A DNA stretch of 64,000 bases. Source: Dreissena polymorpha. Its lineage: Eukaryota > Mollusca > Bivalvia > Myida > Dreissenidae. Position 1 is the first letter of the stretch, and the number at the start of each line of letters is the position of its first letter. Positions 1 to 13,900 of this stretch are shown here, piece after piece. Below the pieces are notes generated by a model that worked only from the letters and a program-made list of their open reading frames with translations, had not been told where the DNA came from and ran no database searches. A program made the translations under genes and the position numbers. The DNA lies in the NCBI RefSeq assembly GCF_020536995.1, contig NC_068366.1:19685299-19749298 (forward strand), written 5' to 3'.

Positions 1-1253
1 GCGCAGTTTTTATGCAAGTAGCGACAGTTTTGTATTGACATCTTATTCACCAAGTATAGTGTTACTTTACACAGATTTTATGGAGAGCAATGTGTATTTA
101 CCGCTTGAGGATCCCTTTGCTCCCGTTATCTAGAGGCCTGCTATAATTAAAATTAAACACGATCGTGTTAATCCACATAATCCGTTGCATTTTCATCCCT
201 CTGAATCTCAAGTTACCACCAAAAACATGTTCAGTATGTAGACAATTATTTCCGGTTGTCACTTGAAATATATTACTTCAGAAATAAGCATTTGAATCTT
301 ATTTAAAAATTGCACTTGTAATATTAATAGTGTAAATTGATAGTAATAAAATTTTTGAGAAAAAAAAACAACGCCATTGGTTATACATTGTATTTCAAAT
401 GTGTATGTAATTACGTTATGCATAGATTCCCAATGTTTAGCGCTTGACAATTCAAATTGATTCGTATTTCAAACTGTTTTGGTAAGAATAGCCATAATAT
501 AAAATACATAAATGCATTTCAGGTAGAAGATAAAACTCGGTTATCAGATTGCCCAATTTGTTGAAAGTCTCTGTTATCCGAAGTGTCCTATATCTGGAAT
601 CAAAGTATCCGCAACTTCATGAATACCACCTATTAAAGTTGCTCTATCTTCGTTTATATTTCACTAAATAGATCTATTATCATTATTTCAGTATTTGAAG
701 CACATTGAATACTCCCCATGCTGGAATAGCAAACAATTTCTTGCAATATTTCTAAGTAGTTTTATTGTGTTGAAATGTTTACTGTTCATCCCGTTTATGC
801 TATTTTCGACCGAACTTTCTATTTTTGGGGATCAAATCAACCATTTTACCGTGATTTTTTTTTCTTCCCAATATAAAGGGATACACAATTTATCAACTCT
901 ACCACGTGCATTGTCCCAAAAACTAATCTGTAGGACATATATAACTTTTGAAAAAAAAACAGAATAACTTATCTCTAGCGCTTGGCTTTTGTTGTTTTCT
1001 GTTATCGAAATGCCATCTTTAATCGAAGTATCCGTATTACCAGCGTGGAAATACGTTTTTGTTTTCGTTTGATGCTTCAAAAATATTGAAATAAACCTTT
1101 CAGTTCCGAATAGCTAATACTGGTGTTTTTCGTCACAGAAATACCTACATCATACAGTGCGTAATCAATTAAAATAAAAATACGAAAAGCTGGTTTGTAA
1201 TAAATTTTAGAGAAAGAACAAAACAAAGATAAACAAAACAAAGTAAGATATAT
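1..1253. other. AT-rich intergenic, no gene seen
   Basis: AT-rich sequence with short homopolymer runs. Only short open frames occur, with no recognisable protein and no plausible splice-site series. I see no element that I can name here. Confidence 0.5.
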
Positions 1254-1388
1254 ATTAAGAGGATAATGCACGGCTGAGCCCGGGCCGGGAAGTGAAGTCG
1301 CAAACGGCCGTCGGGCCGTTATGCTCCCTGCGGGCCGATTATCACTGCCCGGTCCGGGCTCAGCCGTGTATTATCCTCTAAATATTTC
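1254..1388. mobile_element. GC-rich palindromic MITE-like element
   Basis: The left arm (AGGATAATGCACGGCTGAGC, then a G/C run) is matched in reverse by the right arm ending GCTCAGCCGTGTATTATCCT. The imperfect inverted repeat spans about 45 bp per side, with a GC-rich core. It stands out sharply from its AT-rich surroundings. The palindromic non-coding structure fits a short non-autonomous DNA transposon. The exact ends and the target duplication are uncertain. Confidence 0.55.
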
Positions 1389-2509
1389 TTCACCATCGAA
1401 ATATATCGCATGTTAATATTTGATTTACACGCAGTTTTCTTTCGACACATTTAAATCACACCTTCATAGCCGCGTCATGCGAAAATGGGTCTCATGCGTT
1501 TCGGCCAGCGTATGTTAAGCTCAACAAGTGCATTTGCACAGTCTGGTCAGAGGCGATGCTGTTCGCTATACAATTACTCAATGTGTTATGGTCAGATTAT
1601 GTATCTTATGACCAGATGGGAGATGCGCAGGCTGAGTGGGCTATATGATGGGCGCATGTGGAATAAGACCCATTTCCGCATGACGAGGGTCATTAAACAT
1701 CTCAATGCGAATTGTAAATGGCACATTTTAGCACAATGCTTTTTGATACAAAATTGAATTCAAAATAGCAAACTTGTAAATAAGGGCAACCTACTCGGGC
1801 GTTCAGGAGCGATTTCCAGACGTGCTGACCGAGTACGGCAAAAATTGTGGTTGGATAATTAAACGATTTTCCTCCAATTGTGACACTATACAATTTCGGT
1901 AATTTTTGTTTTCTCATCTTGAAAGAAAAACTGTTTATCGATGGTCAATTATATACTCGCCGGACGATTTAGTGAACGAGTACTGACCCTGAAATTCTTC
2001 GAGATGGATTTTAACGCGTAGTTGTAACTGGGCCACAATTTGTGTCGTTTGAACATACAGAGAGTAGTCCGGAATTCCTTACACTGAACAATGCTACATC
2101 CTTTGCGCTGACACAGTGATGTAGCTAAAGTTCAGAGGTTTTATCTCGAATAAGCCGATTCAATATTCATGCGTGTCTGCTGGTTTTGACGTGCTATTTC
2201 AAGCTTATCTGTGCTAATAAAGATCACATTTGTCATCAGAATTCTTAAAACTGTCAGGGTCATTTGTTTGGTTAAAACTTACAACATATTGGAGCTGCGT
2301 CATGTAAAAATGGTCTTTTTATGTCATACGCGGGCAGCGTAGAGCTCTCGAGACCCATCCTACGCGTCCGCGCAGTCTTGTCAGAGGCTATCTTGTCCGC
2401 CATCAAGTCACACAAGGTTTCTTTGTCTCATAAGCGAAAAGGATAACTCAATAAGGGAGCGTGTACATGTAGCCATTCGCCCAGTCCCGGATTACCAATT
2501 AGGCAGAGT

Positions 2510-2642
2510 AGGCAACTGCCTATGGGCCTCGCGACTTTTAAGGGCCTCATGAGTCTGTGACCAAATTCTTTTTTACTTACTTAACCTAATGCATTGACTG
2601 GGGACGTGGGCCCCAAACATTTCACTGCCTATGGGCCTCGAC
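2510..2642 (+). repeat. Short direct repeat (TGCCTATGGGCCTCG)
   Basis: The motif CTGCCTATGGGCCTCG occurs twice, near 2,516 and 2,625, flanking about 95 bp. It lies inside the foldback element and has no coding potential. It probably derives from another dispersed repeat. Confidence 0.4.
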
Positions 2643-3275
2643 GTTGCTTAATTCGGCACTTCATCCGCCTGCACAACAGGGAGAACTAGTGTGAACCACA
2701 ATGGCACGGACTGTTACAGGGCCACGTGTTGTTTAAGCTGAGATATTCAAAGGCAAATAATGACTGTAATGCAATTTAGTACTTTAATTCTTATAGTGAA
2801 TAAATTTAATAGTAAAATAAACTCTACTTATGACAACATGATCAGATATATTGCTTGGTTTACTCATTTGCTCGTAAAGAAGTGAAATGGGGAATGATTA
2901 TACATACAATGGTGTTATTGTTATTATAAGACAGCATTAGAGATAGTGCCCCTCGTATATCTTTTTATTGATCCAGCCTCTTTCTTGCAAGCAGTAAAGA
3001 CCGAGTCAATCAAGAGAGGAACATTCATTTTCACTAGGATTAGCTTGTATATCTTACCATAATAAACCAATATTTTTCAACCACGTTTCGAAATTGCGTG
3101 AGACCTTCGTTGAAAAGAGAACTAGCTGTGGATTTGACCCTGACATTAGATTTGTTATGAGAAATCGTCCTATAAAGATTCGTTTTAATTTCCAATAAAC
3201 GATGCTCTTTGCATCATAAGTCTTATTTAGTCGTCACAATTTGTATTGTTGTTGTTTTCTTTTTTTGTGGTTTGC

Positions 3276-3511
3276 TTAACCCATTTATGCCTAGCGTCTA
3301 GAAAAAAAAGGCCTTGGCAAACAACGTAGACCCAGATGAGACGCCGCATGACGTGGCGTCGCATCAGGGTCTGCGCTGTTGGCTTCAAGGAATTTCTGTA
3401 AGAAATATTCTAAAAATAGAAAGAAATAGGTAAACTTGACATCCCTTATTTTGGAAATAAATTGATCCAATTAAGAAGGATGGGAGAGTCTACTAGGCAT
3501 AAATGGGTTAA
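3276..3511 (+). mobile_element. Palindromic MITE, family 1 (TTAACCCATTTATGCCTAG)
   Basis: Terminal inverted repeats TTAACCCATTTATGCCTAG and CTAGGCATAAATGGGTTAA bound about 236 bp of non-coding DNA. The internal hairpin contains AGACGCCGCATGACGTGGCG. Other copies in this window are at 10,221, 18,657 and 20,895, in both orientations. Copies keep both ends, and TTAA at the outer tips may include a TTAA target duplication; I could not separate that from the inverted repeat. Confidence 0.8.
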
Positions 3512-5194
3512 ATCAGCATCAAAATTAATGACACAAATGTCAAGGAAGAAACCTACCAGACTACTAAAAATCAAAGCGCTGAAGGCACTGAAGTTGTTCG
3601 CTATTGCAAAATTTTAGACGCAATTCATTTTTTTCAAAATTAATCGAAAGTTTGCAATGAACACACGCCATTCAAATTTATCAAGAGTGTGCCATAACGC
3701 ATGGGTCGAGCTTTGTGTGCATTTTTTGTCATCCTATTTATTTCATAGAGATAACCTAGGCAAAATAACAACAACATGGCTCTTTTTGGACGTTCTGAAA
3801 GCATATAAAGTATGATGAAAAAATAGAACTGAATATAAAGACAATTTGCAATCACCATCATATTAAATGAATATTGTTTGAATGTCGCATACCTATCTCA
3901 CTAAGAATATAATTTCATGATTAAATTCCCTGTCCAAAACTTTTGATTTTGGACACCATATACAAATTCAAAATAAACAATAAGATAATTGATGAAAATA
4001 AATAACAAATAAATCTGCGAGCAATACTTTTTACTCACGAATTAGGTAGTCATAAAGACAGCCATGTTGACCCGTACATTGTTGTTAATGCATTACTTTT
4101 ACCCGAGCAGTTCACACATTGGCAACAACTCTGACCTAAACATAGGTATAGAGCACTAATGCGCTTTTTCGGCGTACCTGTTTTACTCAGCTTTTCATAT
4201 TACTGACTTTACATAACGCCAACAGACACGCATGAATATTTTCGAATTGTTCATAGACTGATTCGAGATACAACCTCTGAACGTTGGCTGCATCACTGTA
4301 TCTGTGCTCAGTACAAATGATGTACAATTACGCGTTAAAATCCATCGCGCAGAATTTCAGTTTTGCTTTCAAGACAAGAAAACAATCATTACCGAAATAG
4401 CATTGTCACGATAAGAGGAAATCGTTTAATTATCCAACCACAATGTTTGCCGTTCTTGGTCAGCACGTCTTGAAATCGTTCCTGAACGTCTGGATAGGCT
4501 GCCATTATTAACAAAATTTCCATTTTGAATTCAATTTTGTATCAAAAAGCATTGTGCTCAAATGTGCCATTTAGAATATGCAATGAGATTTTTAATGACC
4601 CTCGTCATGCGAAAATGGGTCTTATTCCATATGCGCATATTATATATATAGCCCACTCAGCCTGCGCATCTCTCAGTCAGGTCAGGAGATACATAATGAT
4701 ATCATAACATATTGAGTGATTTTATAGCGAACAGCATCGCCTCTGACCTGACTGCGCAAATGCACATGTTGGGTTTAACAAACGCTGGCCGAAACGCATA
4801 CGACCCATTTTCGAATGATGCGACTATGAAGTTGTGATTTAAATGTGTCGAAAAACTGCGTTTAAATCAAATATTAACATACTTTTTTTCGATAGTGAAC
4901 AAATATACTCATAATAAGGCATGTGAGGACACATATGATGTGCACTCCCGTAGTATATTTTGTATCTACTTACACCAAAGACCTATAGATTACATTATAT
5001 TATATAGGTATTTGCTTACACTAATGTGTGCTTTGACAATGCTTACACACATTTCATGCGTTGCATATGCAACTTACAAGTGAAAAAATAATACGCAATA
5101 GTTAAACTTTTGTTTTCATTTTATATATTTATTTATTAAGAAAAGTAAATTGTAAACTTTTTTCTAAGTCTGCGTATACGCCGACTACATATTT

Positions 5195-5842
5195 AAAAGA
5201 TATTTCTTGTTATATTTAGTTGTTTTCGGTTTTAGCGATTATAAAGCATTTTTGAGGTTGACTAAAGTATGCCTGAAGTAATTGGAGAACTGATGTCCAA
5301 AGGTTTATAAATTGAGAACTGTGAATAAAAACAAGCTTAACCTTCTACTAACCTTCTACTAATGCGTTGCTAGCATCCTTAAATACAAATGAGCGCCGAT
5401 ATCTGTTGAGAACAAAAGAACGTTTCCCAGAAATCCACGCTGTAGAAGCATGAACGAGGTTACGAAACAGACCATTAGTATTATTATTTAAATTAATTGT
5501 TTGTTATATTCAGTTTTAGCGATTATGAAGCATTTTTGTTGTTGTCTATCGTATCGCTGAAGTTATTGTTGAACTCATGTTCAACGTTTTATAAATTGTG
5601 AATATAAACAAGCGTAACTATTTGCGTTGTTTTCCCGAATCTATTAATAGCCTAAGATTATGAATGACCTGTACTACGTCATTGAGGTGTATGTGAGAGC
5701 AAGGAACGACAACTCTGCGTGGAGATTGTACTCTCCCTTGTTTATCGGCAGCCACATCTATTAATAGCCTCAGATTTATGAATGAGCTGAGCAAAAATAC
5801 TACGTCACGAAGACGCAGCAGAAAGTGGACTATTTTAATCAT
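5195..5842 (+). repeat. Diverged direct repeats in intergenic DNA
   Basis: A block of about 110 bp starting GTTTTAGCGATTATAAAGCA near 5,230 recurs near 5,512. Further on, CTATTAATAGCCTAAGAT near 5,640 recurs near 5,757. No coding exon is recognisable. From here to 7,974 the sequence is AT-rich with nothing else that I can name. Confidence 0.4.
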
Positions 5843-7974
5843 TCATAAACAATCTCTTCCGCGACACGTATAATACAATCATTGTTTATTGATTCTTTTC
5901 TATATAAGCTCCGTTCGAAACTATTACATTTAACTCGATATTCATATAATGTTTCCATTTGTGAATGAATATAGTTGGAGAACTCAAACCTGTTGCATAA
6001 ATTATACAACTCTTTCTCGCGCGGATACGGCGTGTGTGGCGTTAGAAGGCTCTCCGTAGATAAGGCGAAATAACTTGAATTTTGAGCAACAACATTAGCT
6101 GGTCGCTAAGCGACCAACTAAAAACGGATGCTGGTTCTGCTCTTCTGTTTTACATCTCTCACATAAGATAAGAAGATAAATAAATGTAAGGTCTTAAACT
6201 GTTTAGTTATTCTTTCTCGCCAAAGTGTGTTTCAAATAAGTGTCGTTTTATTTGCCTCGTTATACATGAACTATAGTTTTGTTGACTCATGTGCGTATCT
6301 TTGTATTTGTGAATTTGAGTGCTCAAAGTTGACATTAATGAATTGCCATTTGTGAATAGAAGTAACGACCACGTGTATATTATGTATGTGTTATTAATGA
6401 AAACATCTTTCGTTGTATTTTTCCCTAAAAAATATTAAACACTACATTTAGATTTTCATAAAAACGTTAAATATTCGTTCATTCGAATTTTTATTGATAG
6501 TTGACATGTAATTTTCAGATAAATCTATTTCATGCAAGTTTTGATACAACAATTTGAACACTTAAGAAAAGAAAGAATTTTATTCAAAACATACACAAAA
6601 GATCACAATCACCACATTTGCTTACTCACACGAATATCAGAAATATAATTTAAACTACAAATATTCGCTTTGCAAATTTTCAATAAAAATAACAACTACA
6701 ACAAATGAACACAAGCTATTGTATTGAATAGGCTGACGGCAATCGTTCCATCATAATATCGACACAGTTCATGTTATTCCCGGCATTTGATTTAAAGTAA
6801 CATATACTAATATAAGCATTCAATCTTATACCGTTACTCGATATAAAAAAACACTCAGAAAACAGATATACTAGTAATTATTGTGCTCGAAGACGTTGGC
6901 ATAAACATAATCATTAAAGTAATACCATACCAAATCTAAAGTTTAAATTTTGGCTATTGCTTTAAGGAACATTTATTTTTTATGTTTTAATTTTATTTTA
7001 TTTTCGAAAAACTGTACGAAAATTTCGTGGATTTTAAGTATTAATGTGCTTTTAACCAGAACTTTTTAGACAAATAATGTTGAACTCTAGCATGCGATAG
7101 AAGTCATTTTTTACCACTAAACCTCTATTTGGTCCCAAAAAGCATACCCTGAATATGTTCATACATGCGTTCAAGCACTAAACAATTTAATTGCTAAAAT
7201 ATAATAGTAATATAATAATACAATGCTGATAGGGCGATTCCACACAGAGCACGTATAGCTGCTTTGAGAACATATATATTTACCAACATGCTTATATACA
7301 TGTTTTCCAACAGCAAATTTATTTTGTTTATAGGAATTACACATCATTATAGCTTGCAATTATTTCTCTCATATATGTGCGATATATAAGCAGTATCTCT
7401 TTTTTAATTATTCCTAGCAGTTCAAATCCACGTGGTTGCCGAATAACGAACGTCCCTTTGATGACAACAGGACATCCATACAAGGGTTAATGCAAACATA
7501 TAATATCATCCTGCGTCGAGAAATAAAAATATACAGGAGCGCCATACACATTAAGGAGAGCACATTCATATAGAATCAGTTTGACCAAAAAAATTTTTTT
7601 AAAGATTAACGATACAGTTGAATTGTCAATGAATACCTTTGTTTTATAGTCGGAAAGACTTGTATGAAAGAGAATGTTTAAAGTAACGCTTTAATAGATT
7701 ATCATAAACAACAATGCATATACGAAAATACAAAAATATATATAAAGAACACAGTCGGTACAAAATATTAATAACAAATACAAAGTAAATAAAGTATTGC
7801 TGCTGGTAAAATGATGATAATTATTTCCGGCACATCTTTTTTTATTTGTATTTCTTGTGTCGGGAAACAATATTCATTAAGATTTCCTAATGTAGAAAAA
7901 CAAACGGGATAGTTTTCTCAATACGAGGCTCGATTGTTACAAGATGAAAAGCCTAAAACGCTCAAATTTGGCGC

Positions 7975-10900
7975 TCAGGGGAGATCAGCAAGGTTACGTT
8001 TTGGAGCAACTCCTGTTGGTTTCTCTTTCTCCTTCCCCTTCTGTTCGAACATGAGGATCCTGAAATATATACGTGCTCAAAATACGATGCACATTCTATA
8101 ACACGCGCGGCGACTTTGAACTGAAATGGAAGTTGTGGACATCGTTCCACGCGATTTGTACGCTAAATAATTGAGACTTGTTCTGAGAAAACGGGGCTTA
8201 ATGCATGTGCGTAAAGTGTCGTCACAGATTAGCGTGTGCAGTCCGCACAGGCTTATCAGGGACGACACTTTCCGCTTTAATGGTATTTTTTGTTTAAAGG
8301 AAAAAAATACTGTGTATTACTATAATTATTCATCTGAAAGCGAGTTGTGATAAGGTTTAGTGTGAATGGCAACAAACAATGGCCTATATTTTGATGCCGC
8401 AAAAAGAGCAGTATATTAAATTTAAAACCAGTCATGGACATGTGTGCATAATTTTATTGTTCAGCAAGTAGTAAATACGTGTTAGGGATATTCTCACTCT
8501 TTTATAGAAACAGTCAAAACATTTTTTTAATCTACATTTATCGTAAACCCTTTAATGACCAGAAAGTATCAAGTTATTTATATAGGCAACCATTCTTCAC
8601 TCTTGATATCCCCGATGGTTTTCCCCTCTGCTCTTAGTCAATACATGTACATGCACACAAGCCCAAAACTCCCAGATTTTTAAATTTAGGAAACATTAAA
8701 ACATGTGTTCATAAGCCTATATTCAATCCCAAAAGTATAACGAAAATCCACAAAGTTTCGACTTGTTTTACGGATATTCTTATTAACAAACAAACAGTCA
8801 AACAACCATTCCATACGCAGCCAATGCATGGCGTCATAGGAGATTCAAATGTTAAATAAGATCCTTGTCTAGTCTAATCTGGGACGGCACTTTATGCACA
8901 TGCATTAAGCACAGTTTTCCCAAAACATGGCTAAAATAGGTACTATAACTGTTCAAATTGATCATTATCGTAAGAGTAATACAGTATAGTACATCATAAA
9001 CGTGCGCTTTGAACACAACACGCGAGAACTAATTAAACAATACAACTCATGAACTGTTAAATAAAACTTAACTGAATTAAACAGCAAAATCGCTTCAAAA
9101 CAAATAACTTTTGAGAATTGAACATTCAGGATTAACGCAAAGGAACAATCGAACTGTGCTTACATCGTTTTAAACATTTCTTTTTTGTATTGACCCCAGT
9201 ACCTATACAAACAAAGGGATGCGATACTCAAATCGAAGAACAAGCTAACGCGTTGTTACGCAAAACGGAAACGAGACTTCCGACCCAACGAGACTTCGCG
9301 CGACGAGGCAAATTTTCAAAGCCGCCATTTTGACAGAGAGACCTTGACAAAGCGATCAAGTCAGATTCAGATTACAAATTAGCCAAGTGTTGCCAACAAA
9401 GAAGTATTTTTTGCAAAGGTTTGTTGAATTTGAGACATCTTATTGTTTTATTTGTTTTCGACTATGCTTTGTATTTACTAATAAAAACAACGGTGGGTAG
9501 TTTCACCAAATCATGAGTATCATTGTTTACACTTCCATTATTCGATAAACATATGTCGTGGCTTTTTTCAAAAGGCTTGGTCAATTACAACTCTATACTA
9601 TTCATGTTGGTATTCTTAGAAACGTTACATGTCAATGCATTGTTTGTAAAGGTCCCTGATTGATCCAACAGCCTAATCGAATTTGTTGAGAAACACACGT
9701 TTGGATTTTTTTTCAAAACAGAAGCGCAAATAATTTGTAAGCCAGGAACTATGGAACGTCTCGTCTGTCTTCTGTTGACTATTGATATAACGGCTGTTTC
9801 ATTGAAATTATGTGGGTTTAAATCGTATATGTCTGTCTGTCCGTCCGTCTATATGTCCGTCTGTTTGTTTGTCTGTCTGCCTGCCCGCCCGTCCGTGCGT
9901 CTGTCCGTCTGTCTCCCTGTCTGTCCGTCACTCCTTGTATCCGTATATCGATCCGTATGTCTGTCTTACGGTCTGTCCGTCTGTCGGATATACGGAAATA
10001 TTGAGATACTGTGAGGACCATTTTAAAACACAAACATTTAAATAAGTTACGCTTAAGGCTAGACAAGTACTTTAACAATATACTTACGGCGTACATAATC
10101 TTCTATTGTTTTCATAATATGCCAAGTGTCAGGCAAATACTTACTACTTAACAACGAGCTTTTGGGACTAGTCTTTATTCTCGTAACAAAGCACTCACTT
10201 ACCCGAACGATAATTAACACTTAACCCATTTATGCCTCGTGGACTCTCCCATCCTTTTAAATTGGATCAATTTGTTTCCAAAATTAGGGATGTCTAGTAT
10301 ATTTATTTCTATATTTAGCATATTTCTTACAGAAATTATATTTCCCTTAAGCAAACATGCGGCGTCTCATCTGGGTCTACGCTGTTTGCCAAGGCCTTTT
10401 TTATAGACGCTAGGCATAAATGGGTTAAGAACTGAAACGTTGGGACAAGCCGTTATCCTCGGTTTTAAGCATTCATGCAACGACGTAAATACTTACTACT
10501 TGGTCTAGTTAACACATGTTTATTTCAGCTCGATTGCATCGAAAGCCGAATGCTTATTGAGATTCTCTCGAGTCCGTTTCTTGGGTAGGACCAGTACTTA
10601 GTGTCTTTGGTGGAGATCGAAAGAACACTCTCATAGAGGCGAGAGAACCCTTGACCTCCTGCGTCCTGGTTGCAATGTGGGCACGATATCGACTACTCGA
10701 CTTCAATATACTTACAACTTAAGAATTGAGCTTTTGGGACCAATCATCATCATCACAAAGTCCCGGTAGCAGATGGTGCCCGAGTTGGTGCTGTCAATCT
10801 CACTGATCATCTTCTTTATCTCCAGGTGTGTCTTCGCCTGACCGAGCTTCTCCATCATGCGTTTCAGTCCAAACAGGTCTGTCCGAAAACGGGTAAGGTA

Positions 10901-13900
10901 TGTTTAGAAAGTACGAGACTTGGGAGTATTGTTTCAATCAGAAAAATTCTTACCAAAATGTGCGAAGAATAATGCGTACACTATGTGCCTATATGCTAAA
11001 TGTACCTTATGTGCTTTTTATTTGTACAAAATGTATAAGCCAATACAAACCTGATCAAATTTAAATCTAGGCCGAAAATCAAATGAGTATATTATAATTA
11101 ATGATATAAATTAATGAAGGCTACATGTTCTAAAAGTAAATCTTCTCATCATAAATACGTAATATCAGACTGCATCTTAAGAATTCATGTGTTTAGCTCA
11201 CCTGAGCACAACGTGCTCATGGTGAGCTTTTGTGATAACATTTTGGCCGTCGTGCGTAGTGCCTCGTGCGTCGTCCGTCGTTAACATCTTTCCTTGTTTA
11301 CACTCTAGAGGCCACATTGATTGTCTGATCTTCATGAAACTTGGTCAGAAAATTTGTCCCAATTATATCTTTGTCGAGTTCGAAACTGGGTCACGTGAGG
11401 TCAAACACTAGGTCACTAGGCCAAATTAAAGTAAAAGCTATAGAAGTCACATTTATTGTCCAATCTTCATGTAACTTTGTTAGAACATTGGTCCAAAAAC
11501 TATCTTTGCTGGATTCGAAAATGGTTCCGGTCAGTTGAAAAACATGGCCGCCAGGGGGGCGGGGAAGTTTTCCTTTAATGACTATAGTAAAACTTTGTAA
11601 ACACTCTAGAAGTCTTGAAACTTTGTCAGAACATTTGTTCTAATGATATCTCAGCTGAGTTCTAAAATGGTCCCGGTTCGTTGAAAATCATGACTGCCTG
11701 GGGGCGGGGCAGTTTATTTGATATGGCTATAGTAAATCCTTGTTTACACTCTAAGAGTCATATTTAAAGTCCAATATTCATAAAACTTGGTCAAAACTTT
11801 TGTTCTTATGATAGCTAGGATGAGTTTGAAAATGGTTTCGGTCCGTTGAAAAACGTGGCCGCCAGGGGGTGTGGCGGTTTTCCTGTAATGGCTATTGTAA
11901 AACCTTAAACATTGGACTATACATGTGACTCCTAGTGTGTTAGCAAGGTTTTACCATAGCCATATATGGAAAACTTCCCCGCCCACTGGCGGCCATATTT
12001 TTTAACGGACCGGAACCATTTTCAAACGCAATCGAGCTATCATTGAAGCAAATGTTATTACGAAGTTTTATGAAGATTGGACTGTAAATGTGACTTCTAA
12101 AGTGTAAACAAGCTTTCACTATAGCCACATAAGCAAAACTGTCCCGACCCATGGCGGCCATGTTTTTTCTTGTGAGCAGTTGTCTAATGGTAGGACGCTG
12201 GCTTAGAGATCGAGAGGTCCCGGGTTTTAATCCCGCCCTGACCACTGGAATTTAATTGATTCATTGAGCAAGAAATTTATCCCACATCTGCTCCTCTTCA
12301 CCAAGGTGTATAAATGGGTACCTGTGCGGGAATTAAGCCAATTTGCCGTGGATACATACTGCGCCAAGATGTTAACGGACGACTTATGACCCAGTGAACA
12401 GGAAAAAATGTAAAGCGCCTTTGAACGCACATCTCGAGTATTAAAAGGGCGCTATATAAATGTGGTATAAAGAAATGTTTTTCAACGAACGGGAACCATT
12501 TAAGAACTCTTAGTGCAAAGATATTATTGGGGCAAATGTTCTGACCAAGTTTCATGACGCTTGGACTAAAAATAAAACTTCTAGAGAGTTAACAAGGCTT
12601 TGCTATAGCCATATAGGGAAAACTGCTCCGCCACCTGGCGGCCATGTTTTTCAACTCACCGGAACCATTTTCGACGTGGGTTGAGATATTATTGTCACAA
12701 ATGTACTGACAAAGTTTCATGAAGATCGGACAATAAATATGACTTCTAGAGTGATAATAAGCTTTTTCTTTCATTTGACCTAGTGACCTAGTTTTTGACC
12801 TCACGTGATCATGGTTCGAACTTGACCAAGATATCAGCTGGACAAATCTTTTGATTAAGTTTAATGTTGATCAGAAAATAAATGTGGCCTCTAGAGTGTT
12901 AACAAGGAAAAATGTTGACGACGGATGACGGAAGACGGACAAAAGGTAATCAGTGATATAATAACGATTATAATTTGCCTCTCGTGAAAATATTAAGATC
13001 TCTGATCACTCGTGCATTAAAATCGAATATCAATCGAAACCAACTAATATCTTCTATATATTTTAAATACAAATAGTCAAACATACCGATATTTCCTTGC
13101 TTATCTTTTTCGAATTCGAGGAACTTGCCTGAAAAAAGAATGTTTGAATGCGTTAAAACTGCGTTACGTTTATTTGCAGCGTTTGGCTGTACATATGTAA
13201 TTGGAAAAATTTGCAAATCGAGAATTCTGATTTGGAAACGGAACACAAATTTCGACAAAATCGTTGTTTTTGTTGCGGATTTTTAATAAAAGAGGTACGG
13301 ACTTATTGTCTGAATTCAGATACGCTGCGTTTCAGTACGTTTCGAAACAAACAAACGCCAAAACATAGTTTGGATTCCGGAAATATTTTTTTATTTTGGA
13401 TATCGATATTAAGCTAAATGCCCCATTGTGCGTTAAAACTCATAATCTGAATACAAGCATGCTGTTGTAGCCGTTGACGGTTAGACATATTAAATGCTAA
13501 CATTATACCAAGAAATTGCTGATCGCCGCTTTTGCACTTTTAAAACCACATGTTCGTTGAAAGCTTTTCAGAAACTGTGCATTTTTTTGTATTTTTACAA
13601 ACATTACCGTATGTGAATAAATCCTCTAATATATTTGAAAATATAGATGTTCATATAAAACACCAAAAGGTTCAGTAAATCGGTTCTACCTTTGAATACC
13701 TCCAACTGCCAGGTGAGATTTTCCACATCTTTGTAACGCTCATCCTCCATTATCTCCTACGTAATGACACAAAACAAACATATATGGGTCGTGCTCTGTG
13801 AAAAAGGGGTTTAATGCATGAGCGTAAAGTGTCGTTCCAGATAAGGCTGTGCAGTCCGCACAGGCTAATCAGCGACGACACTTTCCGCTTTTATGATATA

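Larger units (their letters stand above)
1384..4900. mobile_element. Large inverted-repeat (foldback) element
   Basis: About 1,384-2,240 and 4,190-4,900 are diverged inverted copies of each other. Several anchor blocks match in reverse order, for example CATGCGAAAATGGGTCT near the outer ends, GTGGTTGGATAATTAAACGA at about 1,850 against its complement at about 4,430, and the CATGCGTGTCTG block at about 2,170 against 4,230. The interior of about 2 kb is non-coding and holds a palindromic MITE (3,276-3,511) and a duplicated GGGCCTCG motif. No transposase-like frame is visible, so this is probably a decayed non-autonomous element. A fragment of the same family lies near 22,200-22,440. Confidence 0.55.
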
